From Streptosporangiaceae bacterium NEAU-GS5 (GTDB lineage: Bacteria; Actinomycetota; Actinomycetes; Streptosporangiales; Streptosporangiaceae), in NCBI GenBank assembly GCA_017592665.1, contig JAGFNW010000002.1, positions 372,001 to 436,000 of the forward strand: a stretch of DNA of 64,000 nucleotides, read 5' to 3'. How positions within the stretch are numbered: the first letter of the stretch is position 1; every line of letters begins with the position of its first letter. Below the pieces are notes generated by a model. That model was given only the letters and a program-made list of their open reading frames with translations. It did not search any database and was not told where the DNA came from. Position numbers and translations under genes: made by a program. This document shows, one piece after another, positions 50,728-59,394 of the stretch.

Positions 50728-51515
50728 GCCGGGGGCGTTGCGCTGCGACGGACGGACGGGACGTCGCGCGTTGTGGCTGAGGACTGGTGTCCGGCCTTCG
50801 GCCGCTCCATCGGGCGCGTCTGGTTCCGCTGGGCTTTAAGCGCGACGTCCCGCCCGTCCGCCTCCGCTCCTCGCCATCAGCCCCGTCCCAGCCGGGCTCC
50901 GTAGCACGTCGCCACTACCACCCATGTGTGGCGGGCCGTAGCCGTGGTCGGGGTCCGTAGGCGCTGCGGGTGCTGGATGCTCCGGCCGGCGTGGTGGTTG
51001 CGTTCCACGGACCAGGCCTGGCCGCCAGGCGCGCATAGTCCTGTAGGCCGGCCTCCACACCCATCCCCCTTCACGCCCCCGATCGCGCCGTACCCGTGGA
51101 CATCGGCAGCCCCATCGAGTCCTGCGGCGCCCTTTCGAGACGCCGACTATGGCGAGGACCGGGGCGTGAACGGGGGTGGGTGTGGAGGGCGGCTACCCGC
51201 ACCGGCATGCCCGAGAGGTTGCGCGGTTCCCCAGACCCCGACCATCAGCGCCGTCCGGAGCATCCACCCCCGGCGCGCCTACGGACCCCGACCACCGCTA
51301 CGGCGGCCCGCAGAGGGCAACAACCCGTGGTACGCGCTACGCGCCTCGGGGTGGGATGGGGGCGGAAAGTGAGGAGCGGAGGCGGACGGGCGGGACGTCG
51401 CGCTTAAAGCCCAGCGGAACCAGACGCGCCCGATGGAGCGGCCGAAGGCCGGACACCAGTCCTCAGCCACAACGCGCGACGGCCCGTCCGTCCGTCGCAG
51501 CGCAACGCCCCCGGC
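50728..51515. repeat. 788-bp giant palindrome with nearly perfect 145-bp outer arms
   Basis: The arm 50728-50872 is the reverse complement of 51371-51515 with one mismatch in 145 and no gaps. Symmetry continues inward at lower identity: 50933-50985 against about 51255-51308, and 51043-51080 against about 51161-51196, around a centre near 51121. Each outer arm also has its own 13-bp terminal inverted repeat (CGGGACGTCGCGC at 50757-50769 and its complement at 50840-50852), resembling a small palindromic mobile element. Part of the arm end repeats at 51540-51563. No convincing protein frame is inside. Confidence 0.9.
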
Positions 51516-51615
51516 AGCACCCGCACCGTACGCGCCTGCCCGTCCGTCTGTCGCAGCGCAACGCACCACCAGCGCACGCACCCCCCCAGCGCAACGCGAC
51601 GCGACGCCAAGCTGG

Positions 51616-52578
51616 TCAGGGGCGTACGGCGCCTATGGGGTGGTATTCGCTGAGGGAGACGACCTTGACGACGTCGCCCGTCTGCGGCGAGTGGACGACC
51701 TTGCCGTCGCCCGCGTACAGGCCGACGTGGCCGTAACCGGCGTGGAACAGCAGATCCCCCGGCTCCAGGGCGTCCAGCGACACGCGCCGGTTCGCCCCCC
51801 ACGACCACATCTCGTAGCTCGTACGCGGCAGGCTCACCCCGCCGGCCGCCCAGGACGCCTGGACGAGCCCTGAACAGTCCCACGAGCCCGGTCCGGTGCC
51901 GCCATAGCGGTAGGGCTTGCCGATCTGCTTGTAAGCGAACGTGAGGGCGTTGAGGGCGTTGCCGGACGCCGAGCCCGTGTAGACCTGGCCCACGCTCTCG
52001 GGGTTGCCCGTGTTGAAGATCCCGAGGTCCTTCATGAGCTCGGTCTGCTGGGTCACCAGCTTGTCGGCGTCCCGCTTCTTGTCCAGCAGGTCGTCCTTGA
52101 CCTTCCGAGCGTCGGCGAGGACCGTCTTCTTCTGGTCCCACTGGGTCCGCAAACCCTTGATCGCGTCCTCGTACGTCACGAGCCGGTTGGCCCGGCCGAC
52201 GCTGAGCTGGTTGAGCGTGGCCATTCCGCTCAGCATGGTCTCAGGGTCGTTGCTGGAGAACATGGCGCCCCAAGAGGTGAGGTCGCCGACCTGATATGTG
52301 CTGATCGCCACGTTGACGAGGCCCTCGCGAAGCGACTCCACCTTGTCGAACTGCTTCTTGTAGGTGGCGTTCAACGTGTCGAACTGCTTCTTGGCCTTCT
52401 TCCAGCCCTCGTTGGCCTTGTTGTAGCGGTCGGCGGCCTTGTCCATGGCCGCGCTCAGCCGCTTCAGCTTCGCCTTGGCCTCCGCGGCCGTTGGTTTGGG
52501 TGCGGCCTGGGCCGCCGCTACCGGCAGTACCAGGAGGACCGCGACCGAACCGGCCGCCGCCATCACTCGCCCGAGCAC
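51616..52578 (-). CDS. Secreted NlpC/P60 endopeptidase with coiled-coil domain
   Basis: 320 residues. Signal peptide VAVLLVLPVAAAQA; residues 30-190 are a long coiled coil (RipA/CwlO-like) with KLKRLSAAMDKAADRYNKANEGWKKAKKQFDTL; the C-terminal NlpC/P60 domain has YRYGGTGPGSWDCSGLVQASW (Cys), GYGHVGLYAG (His) and VVHSPQTGD (His). Cleaves peptide stems of peptidoglycan, with the coiled coil typically serving regulation. GTG at 52578 is used (ATG at 52563 possible). No riboswitch is visible upstream, unlike its neighbour. Confidence 0.92.
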   Translation of the reverse strand: MLGRVMAAAGSVAVLLVLPVAAAQAAPKPTAAEAKAKLKRLSAAMDKAADRYNKANEGWKKAKKQFDTLNATYKKQFDKVESLREGLVNVAISTYQVGDLTSWGAMFSSNDPETMLSGMATLNQLSVGRANRLVTYEDAIKGLRTQWDQKKTVLADARKVKDDLLDKKRDADKLVTQQTELMKDLGIFNTGNPESVGQVYTGSASGNALNALTFAYKQIGKPYRYGGTGPGSWDCSGLVQASWAAGGVSLPRTSYEMWSWGANRRVSLDALEPGDLLFHAGYGHVGLYAGDGKVVHSPQTGDVVKVVSLSEYHPIGAVRP

Positions 52579-52713
52579 ACCCAGACCCCCAAACCCAGAC
52601 AGACAAACCTGGCCGGGACTTTACTCAGGCGATCTTGTACTAACAACCTATTCGCAGGTATTTGCCCATTTTCGCAGTTCCTGATCACGGGCCGCTGCCG
52701 GACGGCGCGGGGT
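52579..52713. other. Intergenic region upstream of the second NlpC/P60 gene
   Basis: Short A/T-richer stretch, probably the promoter of the minus-strand NlpC/P60 gene. No defined box, hairpin or riboswitch motif was recognised. Confidence 0.4.
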
Positions 52714-54030
52714 TCAGGCGCGGCCGAGGCGCTTGTGCAGGAGCATGGAGGGAACCGGGCGGGCCCCCATCCGGCGCACGGATTCGGCCACCTCGCGGTC
52801 GGACGACACCACCGCGATGGCCCGGCCGGCGGGCTCGGCCCGGACGAGCTGGCGGATCAGGTCGTCGGCGATCTGCCCGGGAGCGCTGAACACCACCCGC
52901 ACGCCGCGCGGCGCCGACACCTGGACCGGGCCGTCCAGCTCGGCCCCGTCGAACACGCACGTGATCTCCACGCGGGCCTGCACGGCGAGCCCGCCGAGCC
53001 CCGTGAGCAGCCGCGTGCGTTGATCGGCCAAGGTGAGCGACGGGTAACCGGTCTTTGTCACGTTGTAACCGTCGACGATCAGATGGAGGTTGGGGATCGC
53101 GAGCAGCTGATCGAGCAGCTGGGGATCGTCGTCGGCCAGCGCGCGCGCAGGCACGGCGCGCACGCTCGGCGAGCCCGGCGACACGGCCGTCACGTAGTCG
53201 GCGGGGCGGCTGATGGTCGTCGGCAGCGCCAGCTCCTTGCGCAGGCCCTTCGCGGCGTCCTCGAGCGCGTCCATGAGCACGCGGATGCGGGCGTCCTCGA
53301 CGCTCCGGCCCTCGCGCGCGGCCCGGCGGCTCGCCTCGATCTGCCGCTCGGCCTCGGCCAGCCGCTCCTTCAGGCGCCGCACCTCGGTCTCGGCCGTGCC
53401 GCTGGCGCTGGCCGCGCGGGCCACCGCCTCGCTGGCGTTGGTCTCGAGGTCGAGCATGCGCTGCTCGGCGGCCCGGCTGCGCTCACGGGCGTCGTGGAGC
53501 TTCCGCCGGAGGTCGGCGTTCTCCGAGCGGGCCGCCCTGAGCTGCTCGCGGACGCGGTCGACCTCCTCCTTGGCGGACTGGCGCTGCGCGGCCAGCTGCT
53601 CCTTCAGGCGGCCCACGGCCTCCACGTGGCGGCCGTCCTGCGCCGCCGACTCCTCGAGGTCGGCGCGGGCCAGCTCGACCATCTCCGGCCAGCCGGGCGG
53701 CCGGGTCAGATAGGCCGCGGCGGCCACCAGCACCGGCTCGGCGGCCGGCGGTATGGTGCCCTCGGCCAGGCTTTCGACCAGCTCAGGCCAGGCGGCCTGC
53801 AAGGTCTCCGCGACCAGCTCGCGGAACTTCTTGTCGTTCTCCAGCTGGGCCGCGATGGGCGCGCTGCCCAGGCGGGCGCGCTTGCGCGGGTCGAAACGCG
53901 CGATGCCGCGCAACGGCTGCGGCACGGTGGCCGGCGGCATGGTGCCGAGCACCTGCGCCGCCAGCTCCACGACATGGGACCGGACCTGCTCGGGCAGCGG
54001 GCGAGACAGGCCCTCACCAGCTGAGCTCAT
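52714..54030 (-). CDS. NYN-domain (YacP/Rae1-like) RNase with coiled coil
   Basis: 438 residues. Residues 1-120 form a helical domain, 120-250 a strong coiled coil rich in Glu/Arg/Ala (VGRLKEQLAAQRQSAKEEVDRVREQLRAARSEN...), and 300-438 a NYN/PIN-like nuclease domain: NLHLIVDGYNVTKTGYPSL (catalytic Asp), ITCVFDGAEL (Asp) and AIAVVSSDREVAESVRRMGARPVPS. Related to Rae1/YacP ribosome-associated RNases, with a much longer N-terminus. Half of a GAGTA-nCCCCn-TACTC motif (CCCCTACTCG) lies just upstream of its ATG. Confidence 0.88.
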   Translation of the reverse strand: MSSAGEGLSRPLPEQVRSHVVELAAQVLGTMPPATVPQPLRGIARFDPRKRARLGSAPIAAQLENDKKFRELVAETLQAAWPELVESLAEGTIPPAAEPVLVAAAAYLTRPPGWPEMVELARADLEESAAQDGRHVEAVGRLKEQLAAQRQSAKEEVDRVREQLRAARSENADLRRKLHDARERSRAAEQRMLDLETNASEAVARAASASGTAETEVRRLKERLAEAERQIEASRRAAREGRSVEDARIRVLMDALEDAAKGLRKELALPTTISRPADYVTAVSPGSPSVRAVPARALADDDPQLLDQLLAIPNLHLIVDGYNVTKTGYPSLTLADQRTRLLTGLGGLAVQARVEITCVFDGAELDGPVQVSAPRGVRVVFSAPGQIADDLIRQLVRAEPAGRAIAVVSSDREVAESVRRMGARPVPSMLLHKRLGRA

Positions 54031-54130
54031 CGGTCCCCTACTCGTCTGCTCCTCGTATATCAGCTTCCTTCAAGGGTACGGCTGTCGCATGCGTGCCAGG
54101 GTCGTGAACCCAAGGTTAACGCTGTATGGA

Positions 54131-54140
54131 CAAGCGCTTG
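54131..54140. promoter_or_regulatory. CAAGCGCTTG palindrome before the phosphotransferase gene
   Basis: A perfect 10-bp palindrome 36 bases before the ATG, of the AAGCGCTT kind found in TetR operators of lipid-degradation genes. No TetR gene is in the window. Confidence 0.45.
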
Positions 54141-54176
54141 GTTGGGTGGTATCACTGCGTCCAACAGGAGGCGCCC

Positions 54177-55235
54177 ATGCCCGAGCGTGAGCACATGCAG
54201 ACCTCGACCCGCGACCTGGCGGGCCTCCGCGAGCCGCTGGAACGCTGGCTGCGCGGCAAGGCGGGATCCGGGACGCGGATCTCCGACCTCAGCAAACCAT
54301 CGGACAACGGGCTGTCCAGCGAGACCCTGCTGTTCGACGCCGACATGGACGGGAAGGTCGTCCCCTGCGTCGCGAGGCTAGCCCCGACCGACGAGGCCGT
54401 GCCCGTATTCCCCTCCTACGACATGGGACGGCAGTTCGAGGTGATGCGGGTCGCCCGGGAGGACGGCGGCGTCCTCGCGCCCCGGGCCCTCTGGTTCGAG
54501 CCCGATCCGGGGCCGCTCGGCACGCCGTTCTTCGTCATGGAGCGCGAGACGGGCCAGGTGCCGCCGGACGTCATGCCGTACACCTTCGAAGGCTGGCTCC
54601 TCGAGGCCTCTCCCGAGGACAGGGCGCGGCTGCAGCGCGAGACCGTGGCGATCCTGGCCAGGCTGCACGCCATCCCGCGCGAGCGGGCCGCCTTCCTCGG
54701 CGGAGGAGGCTTACGCCGCCACGTCGACGAGCAGCGCGCCTACTACGAGTGGGCGCACGGATCCCTGCGCGTCCCCATCCTCGAGCAGGCCTTCGAGTGG
54801 CTGGAGAAGCACTGGCCCGCCGACCCCGGCCCGGATGTGCTGAACTGGGGAGACGCCCGCATCGGCAACGTCATGTACCGCGACTTCACGCCGGTGGCGG
54901 TCTTCGACTGGGAGATGACCGGCCTCGCCCCGCGTGAGGTCGACCTCGGGTGGATGATCTTCCTGCACCGGTTCTTCCAGGACATCACGGAGGCGATCGA
55001 GCTGCCCGGCCTGCCCGACTTCATGCGCCGCGACGAGGTCTGCGCCACCTACACCGAGCTGACCGGTCACGAGCCGCGCGACATGGACTTCTACGAGATG
55101 TACGCGGCGCTCCGGCACGGCATCATCATGGCCCGCATCTGGCACCGCCGGATCCACTTCGGCGAGCAGACCATGCCCCCCGACCCCAACGACCTGGTCC
55201 TTCACCGTCCGACTCTGGAACGCATGCTCGCTTGA
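54177..55235 (+). CDS. Aminoglycoside-phosphotransferase-like kinase (ACAD10/APH family)
   Basis: 352 residues, APH fold: VARLAPTDEAVPVFPSYDMGRQFEVMRV, catalytic loop LNWGDARIGNVMYRD (Brenner motif with D and N) and metal-binding VFDWEMTGLAPREVDLGWMIF. This belongs to the group related to ACAD10/11 N-terminal domains that phosphorylate hydroxylated acyl chains, so a lipid-linked substrate is more likely than an antibiotic. AGGAGG lies five bases before the ATG. A TetR-like palindrome upstream supports regulation by a lipid sensor. Confidence 0.87.
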   Translation: MPEREHMQTSTRDLAGLREPLERWLRGKAGSGTRISDLSKPSDNGLSSETLLFDADMDGKVVPCVARLAPTDEAVPVFPSYDMGRQFEVMRVAREDGGVLAPRALWFEPDPGPLGTPFFVMERETGQVPPDVMPYTFEGWLLEASPEDRARLQRETVAILARLHAIPRERAAFLGGGGLRRHVDEQRAYYEWAHGSLRVPILEQAFEWLEKHWPADPGPDVLNWGDARIGNVMYRDFTPVAVFDWEMTGLAPREVDLGWMIFLHRFFQDITEAIELPGLPDFMRRDEVCATYTELTGHEPRDMDFYEMYAALRHGIIMARIWHRRIHFGEQTMPPDPNDLVLHRPTLERMLA

Positions 55236-55250
55236 CCGGACGGCGGCGCC

Positions 55251-55270
55251 ATGAGTATCCCCCTACTCAT
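55251..55270. promoter_or_regulatory. GAGTA-N6-TACTC inverted repeat before methyltransferase gene
   Basis: ATGAGTA-TCCCCC-TACTCAT, seven-base perfect arms. Same core as 16518-16535 (GAGTA-nCCCCn-TACTC), indicating a repeated operator in this genome. Confidence 0.55.
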
Positions 55271-55304
55271 CCGGACGTGACGTTTCCCGGCCACGATGGG
55301 ACGC

Positions 55305-56090
55305 ATGACGTACGCGCTGAAGCTGAGTGACGCCGAGATCTTCCGCTACCGCAAGATGGCCGAGATGGCCCTCGAGGCCGAACGGGACGAGTGGGCGGCC
55401 GTGGGGATCGTCCCCGGAGCGAAGGTGGCCGACATCGGGTCGGGCCCAGGGGCCATCACGGCGGCGCTGTCCGATCTGGTCGGGCCGTCCGGGCGGGTCT
55501 GGGCGGTCGACCGCGACCCGGAGGCGATCGCCACCGCCCGCGTAGTGGCGCCCGCCCCCAACGTGGAGTTCCGTACGGGCACGGCCACCGAGACCGGCCT
55601 CGAGCCGGGATGCGCGGACGTGGTCATGATGCGCCACGTGCTGGCCCACAACGGCGGCGACGAGCAGGCCATCGTCGACCATCTGGCCACGCTGGCGCGG
55701 CCCGGCGGCGGCGCGGTCTATCTGCTCGACATCGACGGCGCGGGACTGCGGATCCGGCCGGGCATGCCCGAATTCGAGGAGCTCGACGAGGCCTACCGGG
55801 AGCTGCACCGGCGGCGCGGCAACGACCTTCAGGTCGGCCTGCGCCTGGAGGAGCTGCTGGTCGCGGCCGGGTTGGAGCCCGTCCTGTTCCGCGGGATCTA
55901 CCAGATCGTCAAAACCGTGCCGGGAATGCGGCCGCCGTCGTGGGCGGCCCGCGACGCGCTCCTGGCCGAAGGCCTGGTGACCCAGGACGACCTGGACCGC
56001 TGGAACACCGCCTTCGAGCGGCTCGACGAGGAGGGGATCTCGCTCACGGTCTTCGCGGCCCAGCTCATGGCGGCCGGCCGGCGTCCCTGA
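55305..56090 (+). CDS. Class I SAM-dependent methyltransferase
   Basis: 261 residues. SAM-binding motif I VADIGSGPGAITAALSDL, motif II acidic VWAVDRDPEAIATA, then CADVVMMRHVLAHNGGDEQAIVDHLATLARPGGGAVYLLDID. The substrate-binding cap is C-terminal. Substrate not identifiable. The start MTYALKLSDAE is preferred by resemblance to related actinobacterial proteins; ATG 55296 would add three residues. A GAGTA-N6-TACTC repeat is 34 bases upstream. Confidence 0.9.
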   Translation: MTYALKLSDAEIFRYRKMAEMALEAERDEWAAVGIVPGAKVADIGSGPGAITAALSDLVGPSGRVWAVDRDPEAIATARVVAPAPNVEFRTGTATETGLEPGCADVVMMRHVLAHNGGDEQAIVDHLATLARPGGGAVYLLDIDGAGLRIRPGMPEFEELDEAYRELHRRRGNDLQVGLRLEELLVAAGLEPVLFRGIYQIVKTVPGMRPPSWAARDALLAEGLVTQDDLDRWNTAFERLDEEGISLTVFAAQLMAAGRRP

Positions 56091-56132
56091 TCGGCCGCGC
56101 CCGGTTTCGTTGCGCGTGCATAGGCTTGAAAG

Positions 56133-56699
56133 GTGCTTAAGCCGTCATATCCGATCGAGACATCCCGGTTGCTGTTGCGGCCGTTCGACTATGGAGACCT
56201 GGAAGCGCTGCACGCCTTCCATTCGAAGCCCGAGGTGGCGCGTTACCTCTACTGGGATCCGCGTGACCTGGAACGTACGAAGGAGATCCTCGAGGAGAAG
56301 GTCGCGAGCACGGCGCTCCGCGACGAGGGCGACATGCTCAGCCTGGCCGTCGAGCTCAAGGACACCGGCGAGCTGGCCGGCGACATGTACTTCTTCTGGC
56401 GCAGCCGCGAGCACAAGGTCGGCGAGCTGGGATACGTCTTCCACCCCGGCTACCAGGGCCGCGGCTACGCCACGGAGGCGGCGCGTGAGCTGCTCAGACT
56501 GGGCTTCGACGGCCTCGGGCTGCACCGCATGATCGCCCGCTGCGACGGCAGGAACACCGCGTCGTGGCGGGTGATGGAACGCCTCGGCATGCGCCGCGAG
56601 GCCCACCTGGTGGAGAACGAGTTCGTCAAGGGCGAGTGGACCGACGAGCTCGTCTACGCCATGCTGCGGCGCGAATGGGGGGCCGCCTCGGGCGCGTGA
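56133..56699 (+). CDS. GNAT acetyltransferase, RimJ/RimL type
   Basis: 188 residues from a GTG. IETSRLLLRPFDYGDLEALHAFHSKPEVARYLYWDP is the RimJ/RimL-type opening, GELGYVFHPGYQGRGYATEAARELLRLGFDGLGLHRM holds the acetyl-CoA loop, and CDGRNTASWRVMERLGMRREAHLVENEFVKGEWTDELVYAML closes the fold. Substrate unknown (ribosomal-protein N-terminus or a small molecule). Confidence 0.92.
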   Translation: MLKPSYPIETSRLLLRPFDYGDLEALHAFHSKPEVARYLYWDPRDLERTKEILEEKVASTALRDEGDMLSLAVELKDTGELAGDMYFFWRSREHKVGELGYVFHPGYQGRGYATEAARELLRLGFDGLGLHRMIARCDGRNTASWRVMERLGMRREAHLVENEFVKGEWTDELVYAMLRREWGAASGA

Positions 56700-56737
56700 G
56701 CGCGTAATTGTCGGTCGGCGTCTCTAGGGTCGTCGGC

Positions 56738-58465
56738 GTGGAACCGGTACAGGGCGCTCTCGACGAGCTCGGCACTCCGCTCCGCGACGTGACGTTCGTC
56801 GTCTTCGACCTGGAGACGACGGGCGGCTCGCCGGCGGAGCACGCGATCACCGAGATCGGCGCGGTGAAGGTGCGGAGCGGAGAGGTGCTGGGCGAGTTCG
56901 GCACGCTCGTCGATCCCGGGTCGCCGATTCCACCGTTCATCTCGGTCCTGACCGGGATCACCGACGCCATGGTGGTGGCCGCGCCGCCGTTCTCCCAGGT
57001 GCTGCCGGCCTTCCTCGAGTTCGTGCGCGGGGCGACGCTGGTGGCCCACAACGCGCCGTTCGACGTGGGGTTCATCAAGGCGGCGTGCGCGGCCAACGGC
57101 TATCCCCCGCCGGCCAATCCGGTGGTCGACACGGCCGACCTGGCCCGCCGCGTGCTGACCAGGGATGAGACGCCCAACTGCCGGCTGGCGACGCTGGCGC
57201 GGTTCTTCCGCAGCGCGACCGAGCCGTGCCACCGCGCGCTCGCCGACGCCAACGCCACGGTCGACGTCCTCCACGGGCTGATCGGCCGGGTGGGCTCGCT
57301 CGGCGTGCACACCCTGGAAGAGCTCAAGAGCTTCGTCCGCATGCCCACTCCGGAGCAGCAGCGCAAACGCCACCTGTCCGAGGGGGTGCCGGCCGTTCCC
57401 GGGGTCTATGTGTTCGAAGACGTCCGGGGAGAGCCGCTCTACGTGGGCAAGAGCTCAAACCTGCGCAACCGGGTCCGCAGCTACTTCACCGCCAGTGAGA
57501 CCCGGCCGCGGGTGCGCGAGATGATCGGCATCGCCGAGAGCGTGCGCACCATCGTCTGCGCCACCGGCCTCGAGGCCGAGATCCGCGAGCTGCGGCTGAT
57601 CGCGTCCGCGAAGCCCCGCTACAACAAGCGGTCGCGCTTCCCCGAGCGCGCGGTCTGGCTGAAGCTGACCGACGAGCCGTTCCCCCGGCTGAGCATCGTC
57701 CGCGAGGTCAAGGACGACGGCGGCACCTATCTCGGGCCGTTCGGAAACGGCCGCTCGGCCGACGACGCCCGCACGGCCATGCACGAGGCCCTGCCGCTGC
57801 GCCAGTGCGCCGACCGCCTCTCGCCGCGCGTCCAGCGCAGCGCCTGCACGCTGGCCGAGCTCGGCCGCTGCGGCGCCCCCTGCGAGGGCCGCGAGTCCCC
57901 GGAGGCGTACGCGCGGCATGTGGAGCGGGCCAGACACGCCATCGACTCCGACGCCGCGCTGGTGTTCTCGGCGGTGGAGGCGCGGATGAGCCGGCTCGCC
58001 TCCGAGCAGCGCTACGAGGAGGCCGCCGTCGACCGCGACCGGCTCGCCGCCTACGTCCGCGCCGCCGCGCGGATGCAGCGCCTGCGCGCGCTCACCGCGA
58101 TCCCCCAGCTGATCGCCGCCAGCCCGGCCTTCGACGGCGGCTGGGACATCCATGTCGTACGGCACGGCCGCCTGGCCGCGGCCGGCGTGATGCCCCGGGG
58201 CGCCCACCCGGTCCCCTACGTCGACGCGCTGGTCGCCACGGCCGAGACCGTGGTCCCCGGCCCGGGGCCGACCCCGGCGGCCACGGCCGAGGAGTCCGAG
58301 TGCATCCTGCGCTGGCTCGAAGGTTCCGGCGTGCGTTTAGTCCGGGTCGAGGGCGGCACATGGAGCCTGCCGGCGCGGGGCGCCGGCCGGTTGAAGGGCC
58401 GCATCGACCGCGCCTACCAGGCGCTCACCGACCGCTCGGCCCGCGAAGGCCGGCCATTGCGGTGA
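56738..58465 (+). CDS. DEDDh exonuclease fused to UvrC-like GIY-YIG nuclease
   Basis: 575 residues. N-terminal DnaQ-type exonuclease (about 20-190): FVVFDLETTGGSPAEHAITEIGAVKV (Exo I), VAHNAPFDVGFIKAA (Exo II) and HRALADANATVDVL (Exo III, DEDDh His). GIY-YIG domain (about 215-300): VPGVYVFEDVRGEPLYVGKSSNLRNRVRSYF, then the UvrC-like segment PRYNKRSRFPERAVWLKLTDEPFPRLSIV and GRCGAPCEG. The RNase H half of UvrC is missing, so it resembles E. coli Cho with an attached exonuclease: a DNA-repair incision/trimming enzyme. Start at GTG 56738. Confidence 0.93.
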   Translation: MEPVQGALDELGTPLRDVTFVVFDLETTGGSPAEHAITEIGAVKVRSGEVLGEFGTLVDPGSPIPPFISVLTGITDAMVVAAPPFSQVLPAFLEFVRGATLVAHNAPFDVGFIKAACAANGYPPPANPVVDTADLARRVLTRDETPNCRLATLARFFRSATEPCHRALADANATVDVLHGLIGRVGSLGVHTLEELKSFVRMPTPEQQRKRHLSEGVPAVPGVYVFEDVRGEPLYVGKSSNLRNRVRSYFTASETRPRVREMIGIAESVRTIVCATGLEAEIRELRLIASAKPRYNKRSRFPERAVWLKLTDEPFPRLSIVREVKDDGGTYLGPFGNGRSADDARTAMHEALPLRQCADRLSPRVQRSACTLAELGRCGAPCEGRESPEAYARHVERARHAIDSDAALVFSAVEARMSRLASEQRYEEAAVDRDRLAAYVRAAARMQRLRALTAIPQLIAASPAFDGGWDIHVVRHGRLAAAGVMPRGAHPVPYVDALVATAETVVPGPGPTPAATAEESECILRWLEGSGVRLVRVEGGTWSLPARGAGRLKGRIDRAYQALTDRSAREGRPLR

Positions 58466-58539
58466 GACCCGGCACCGCGGTCAAACCCGGCGACGCCGGA
58501 CCCTACGATGGACCACGACTCAACGCAGAGGGAGAGCCC

Positions 58540-58827
58540 ATGGTCACCGCGATCGTGCACATCAAGGCGGATGTCGACCGCATTCCCGAGGTCGCGGAGA
58601 CGATCGCGGAGCTCGACGGCGTGGGCGAGGTCTATTCGATCACCGGCGAGTTCGATCTGCTGGCCATGGTCCGCGTGGCCCACTACGAAGAGATCGCCGA
58701 GGTCGTCCCCGGCCGGATCAACAAGGTCGCGGGCGTCCAGAGCACCGAGACCCACATCGCCTTCCGCGCCTACTCCCGCCACGACCTCGACGCCGCGTTC
58801 TCCATCGGCCTGGCCGACGCCGACTGA
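58540..58827 (+). CDS. Stand-alone Lrp/AsnC ligand-binding (RAM) domain protein
   Basis: 95 residues containing only the C-terminal ferredoxin-like domain of Lrp/AsnC: MVTAIVHIKADVDRIPEVAETIAELDGVGEVYSITGEFDLLAMVRV. There is no helix-turn-helix, so it cannot bind DNA alone and probably senses an amino acid or forms mixed oligomers. GGGAGAG precedes the ATG. It follows the UvrC-like gene by 74 bases, an arrangement common in actinomycetes. Confidence 0.9.
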   Translation: MVTAIVHIKADVDRIPEVAETIAELDGVGEVYSITGEFDLLAMVRVAHYEEIAEVVPGRINKVAGVQSTETHIAFRAYSRHDLDAAFSIGLADAD

Positions 58828-58850
58828 CCCTCCTCCCACCCGGGATCGGG

Positions 58851-59342
58851 CTAGGCGGGGGGCTCTTGGGTTTGGGCGTCGAGGGTGGTTTTGCGTTCTT
58901 TCCAGAGTTGGAGGATCCGGGGGAACTGGTCCTCGATGAACTCGAAGTATTCGCGCATGACGACCATCCGGCGGCCGGCGGGGGATTCCTCGCCGAGGGC
59001 CTTGGCCGCCTCACCAGACATCTGGGCGGCGGCCCGGTAGATGTCGGTCTTGATCGCGGTCCCCTCATACCAGGCGTCCTCAGGGATGCGATATCCGTCC
59101 CGGCGCGACTTGGGCAGCGGGACCTTCTCCAGCATGCGCAGGTGGATCAGATAGCGCACGGCGCCTGACACCGCGGCGGGGCTGACCGACAGCCGCTCGC
59201 CGATCTCGCCGGCCGTCAGCACCTCGGCGTCGTCGGCCATCACGGCCATCAGGACGCGGGCCGGCATCCGCGGGAAGCCCCACTCGGCCATCATCATCGC
59301 CATGCGCTCGGTCACGTCCCTGGCCGCCGCCTCGTCTCGCAT
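58851..59342 (-). CDS. GbsR/MarR-family regulator of the ABC exporter
   Basis: 163 residues: GbsR-type winged helix ([74 protein letters not shown]) and a helical dimerisation tail. Divergent from the ABC exporter with only 52 bases between start codons, and a perfect 18-bp operator in that gap. It probably represses both directions until an exported compound is bound. -10 TATAAT ends seven bases before its ATG. Confidence 0.93.
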   Translation of the reverse strand: MRDEAAARDVTERMAMMMAEWGFPRMPARVLMAVMADDAEVLTAGEIGERLSVSPAAVSGAVRYLIHLRMLEKVPLPKSRRDGYRIPEDAWYEGTAIKTDIYRAAAQMSGEAAKALGEESPAGRRMVVMREYFEFIEDQFPRILQLWKERKTTLDAQTQEPPA

Positions 59343-59348
59343 ACAGAA

Positions 59349-59388
59349 ATTATACGCCTTTCACAAGTTTGTGAAACTCATGTATGTT
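59349..59388. promoter_or_regulatory. Back-to-back leaderless promoters with shared operator
   Basis: The operator TTTCACAA-GT-TTGTGAAA (59359-59376) is a perfect 18-bp palindrome. Rightward: TTCACA (59360-59365), 17-base spacer, TATGTT (59383-59388), then six bases and the ATG at 59395. Leftward: TATAAT (59354-59349), then six bases and the ATG at 59342. The operator overlaps the -35 region of both, so one bound dimer can block both. Confidence 0.85.
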
Positions 59389-59394
59389 CGGAAC

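Noticed and set aside
50836-51736. Short open frames within the 788-bp palindrome
   Set aside because: They are mirrored by the inverted repeat, lack ribosome sites and show Pro/Arg-rich shadow composition.
54177-55235. Aminoglycoside resistance kinase
   Set aside because: Motif context and the upstream lipid-type TetR palindrome fit the ACAD10-related kinase group better than drug-modifying enzymes.
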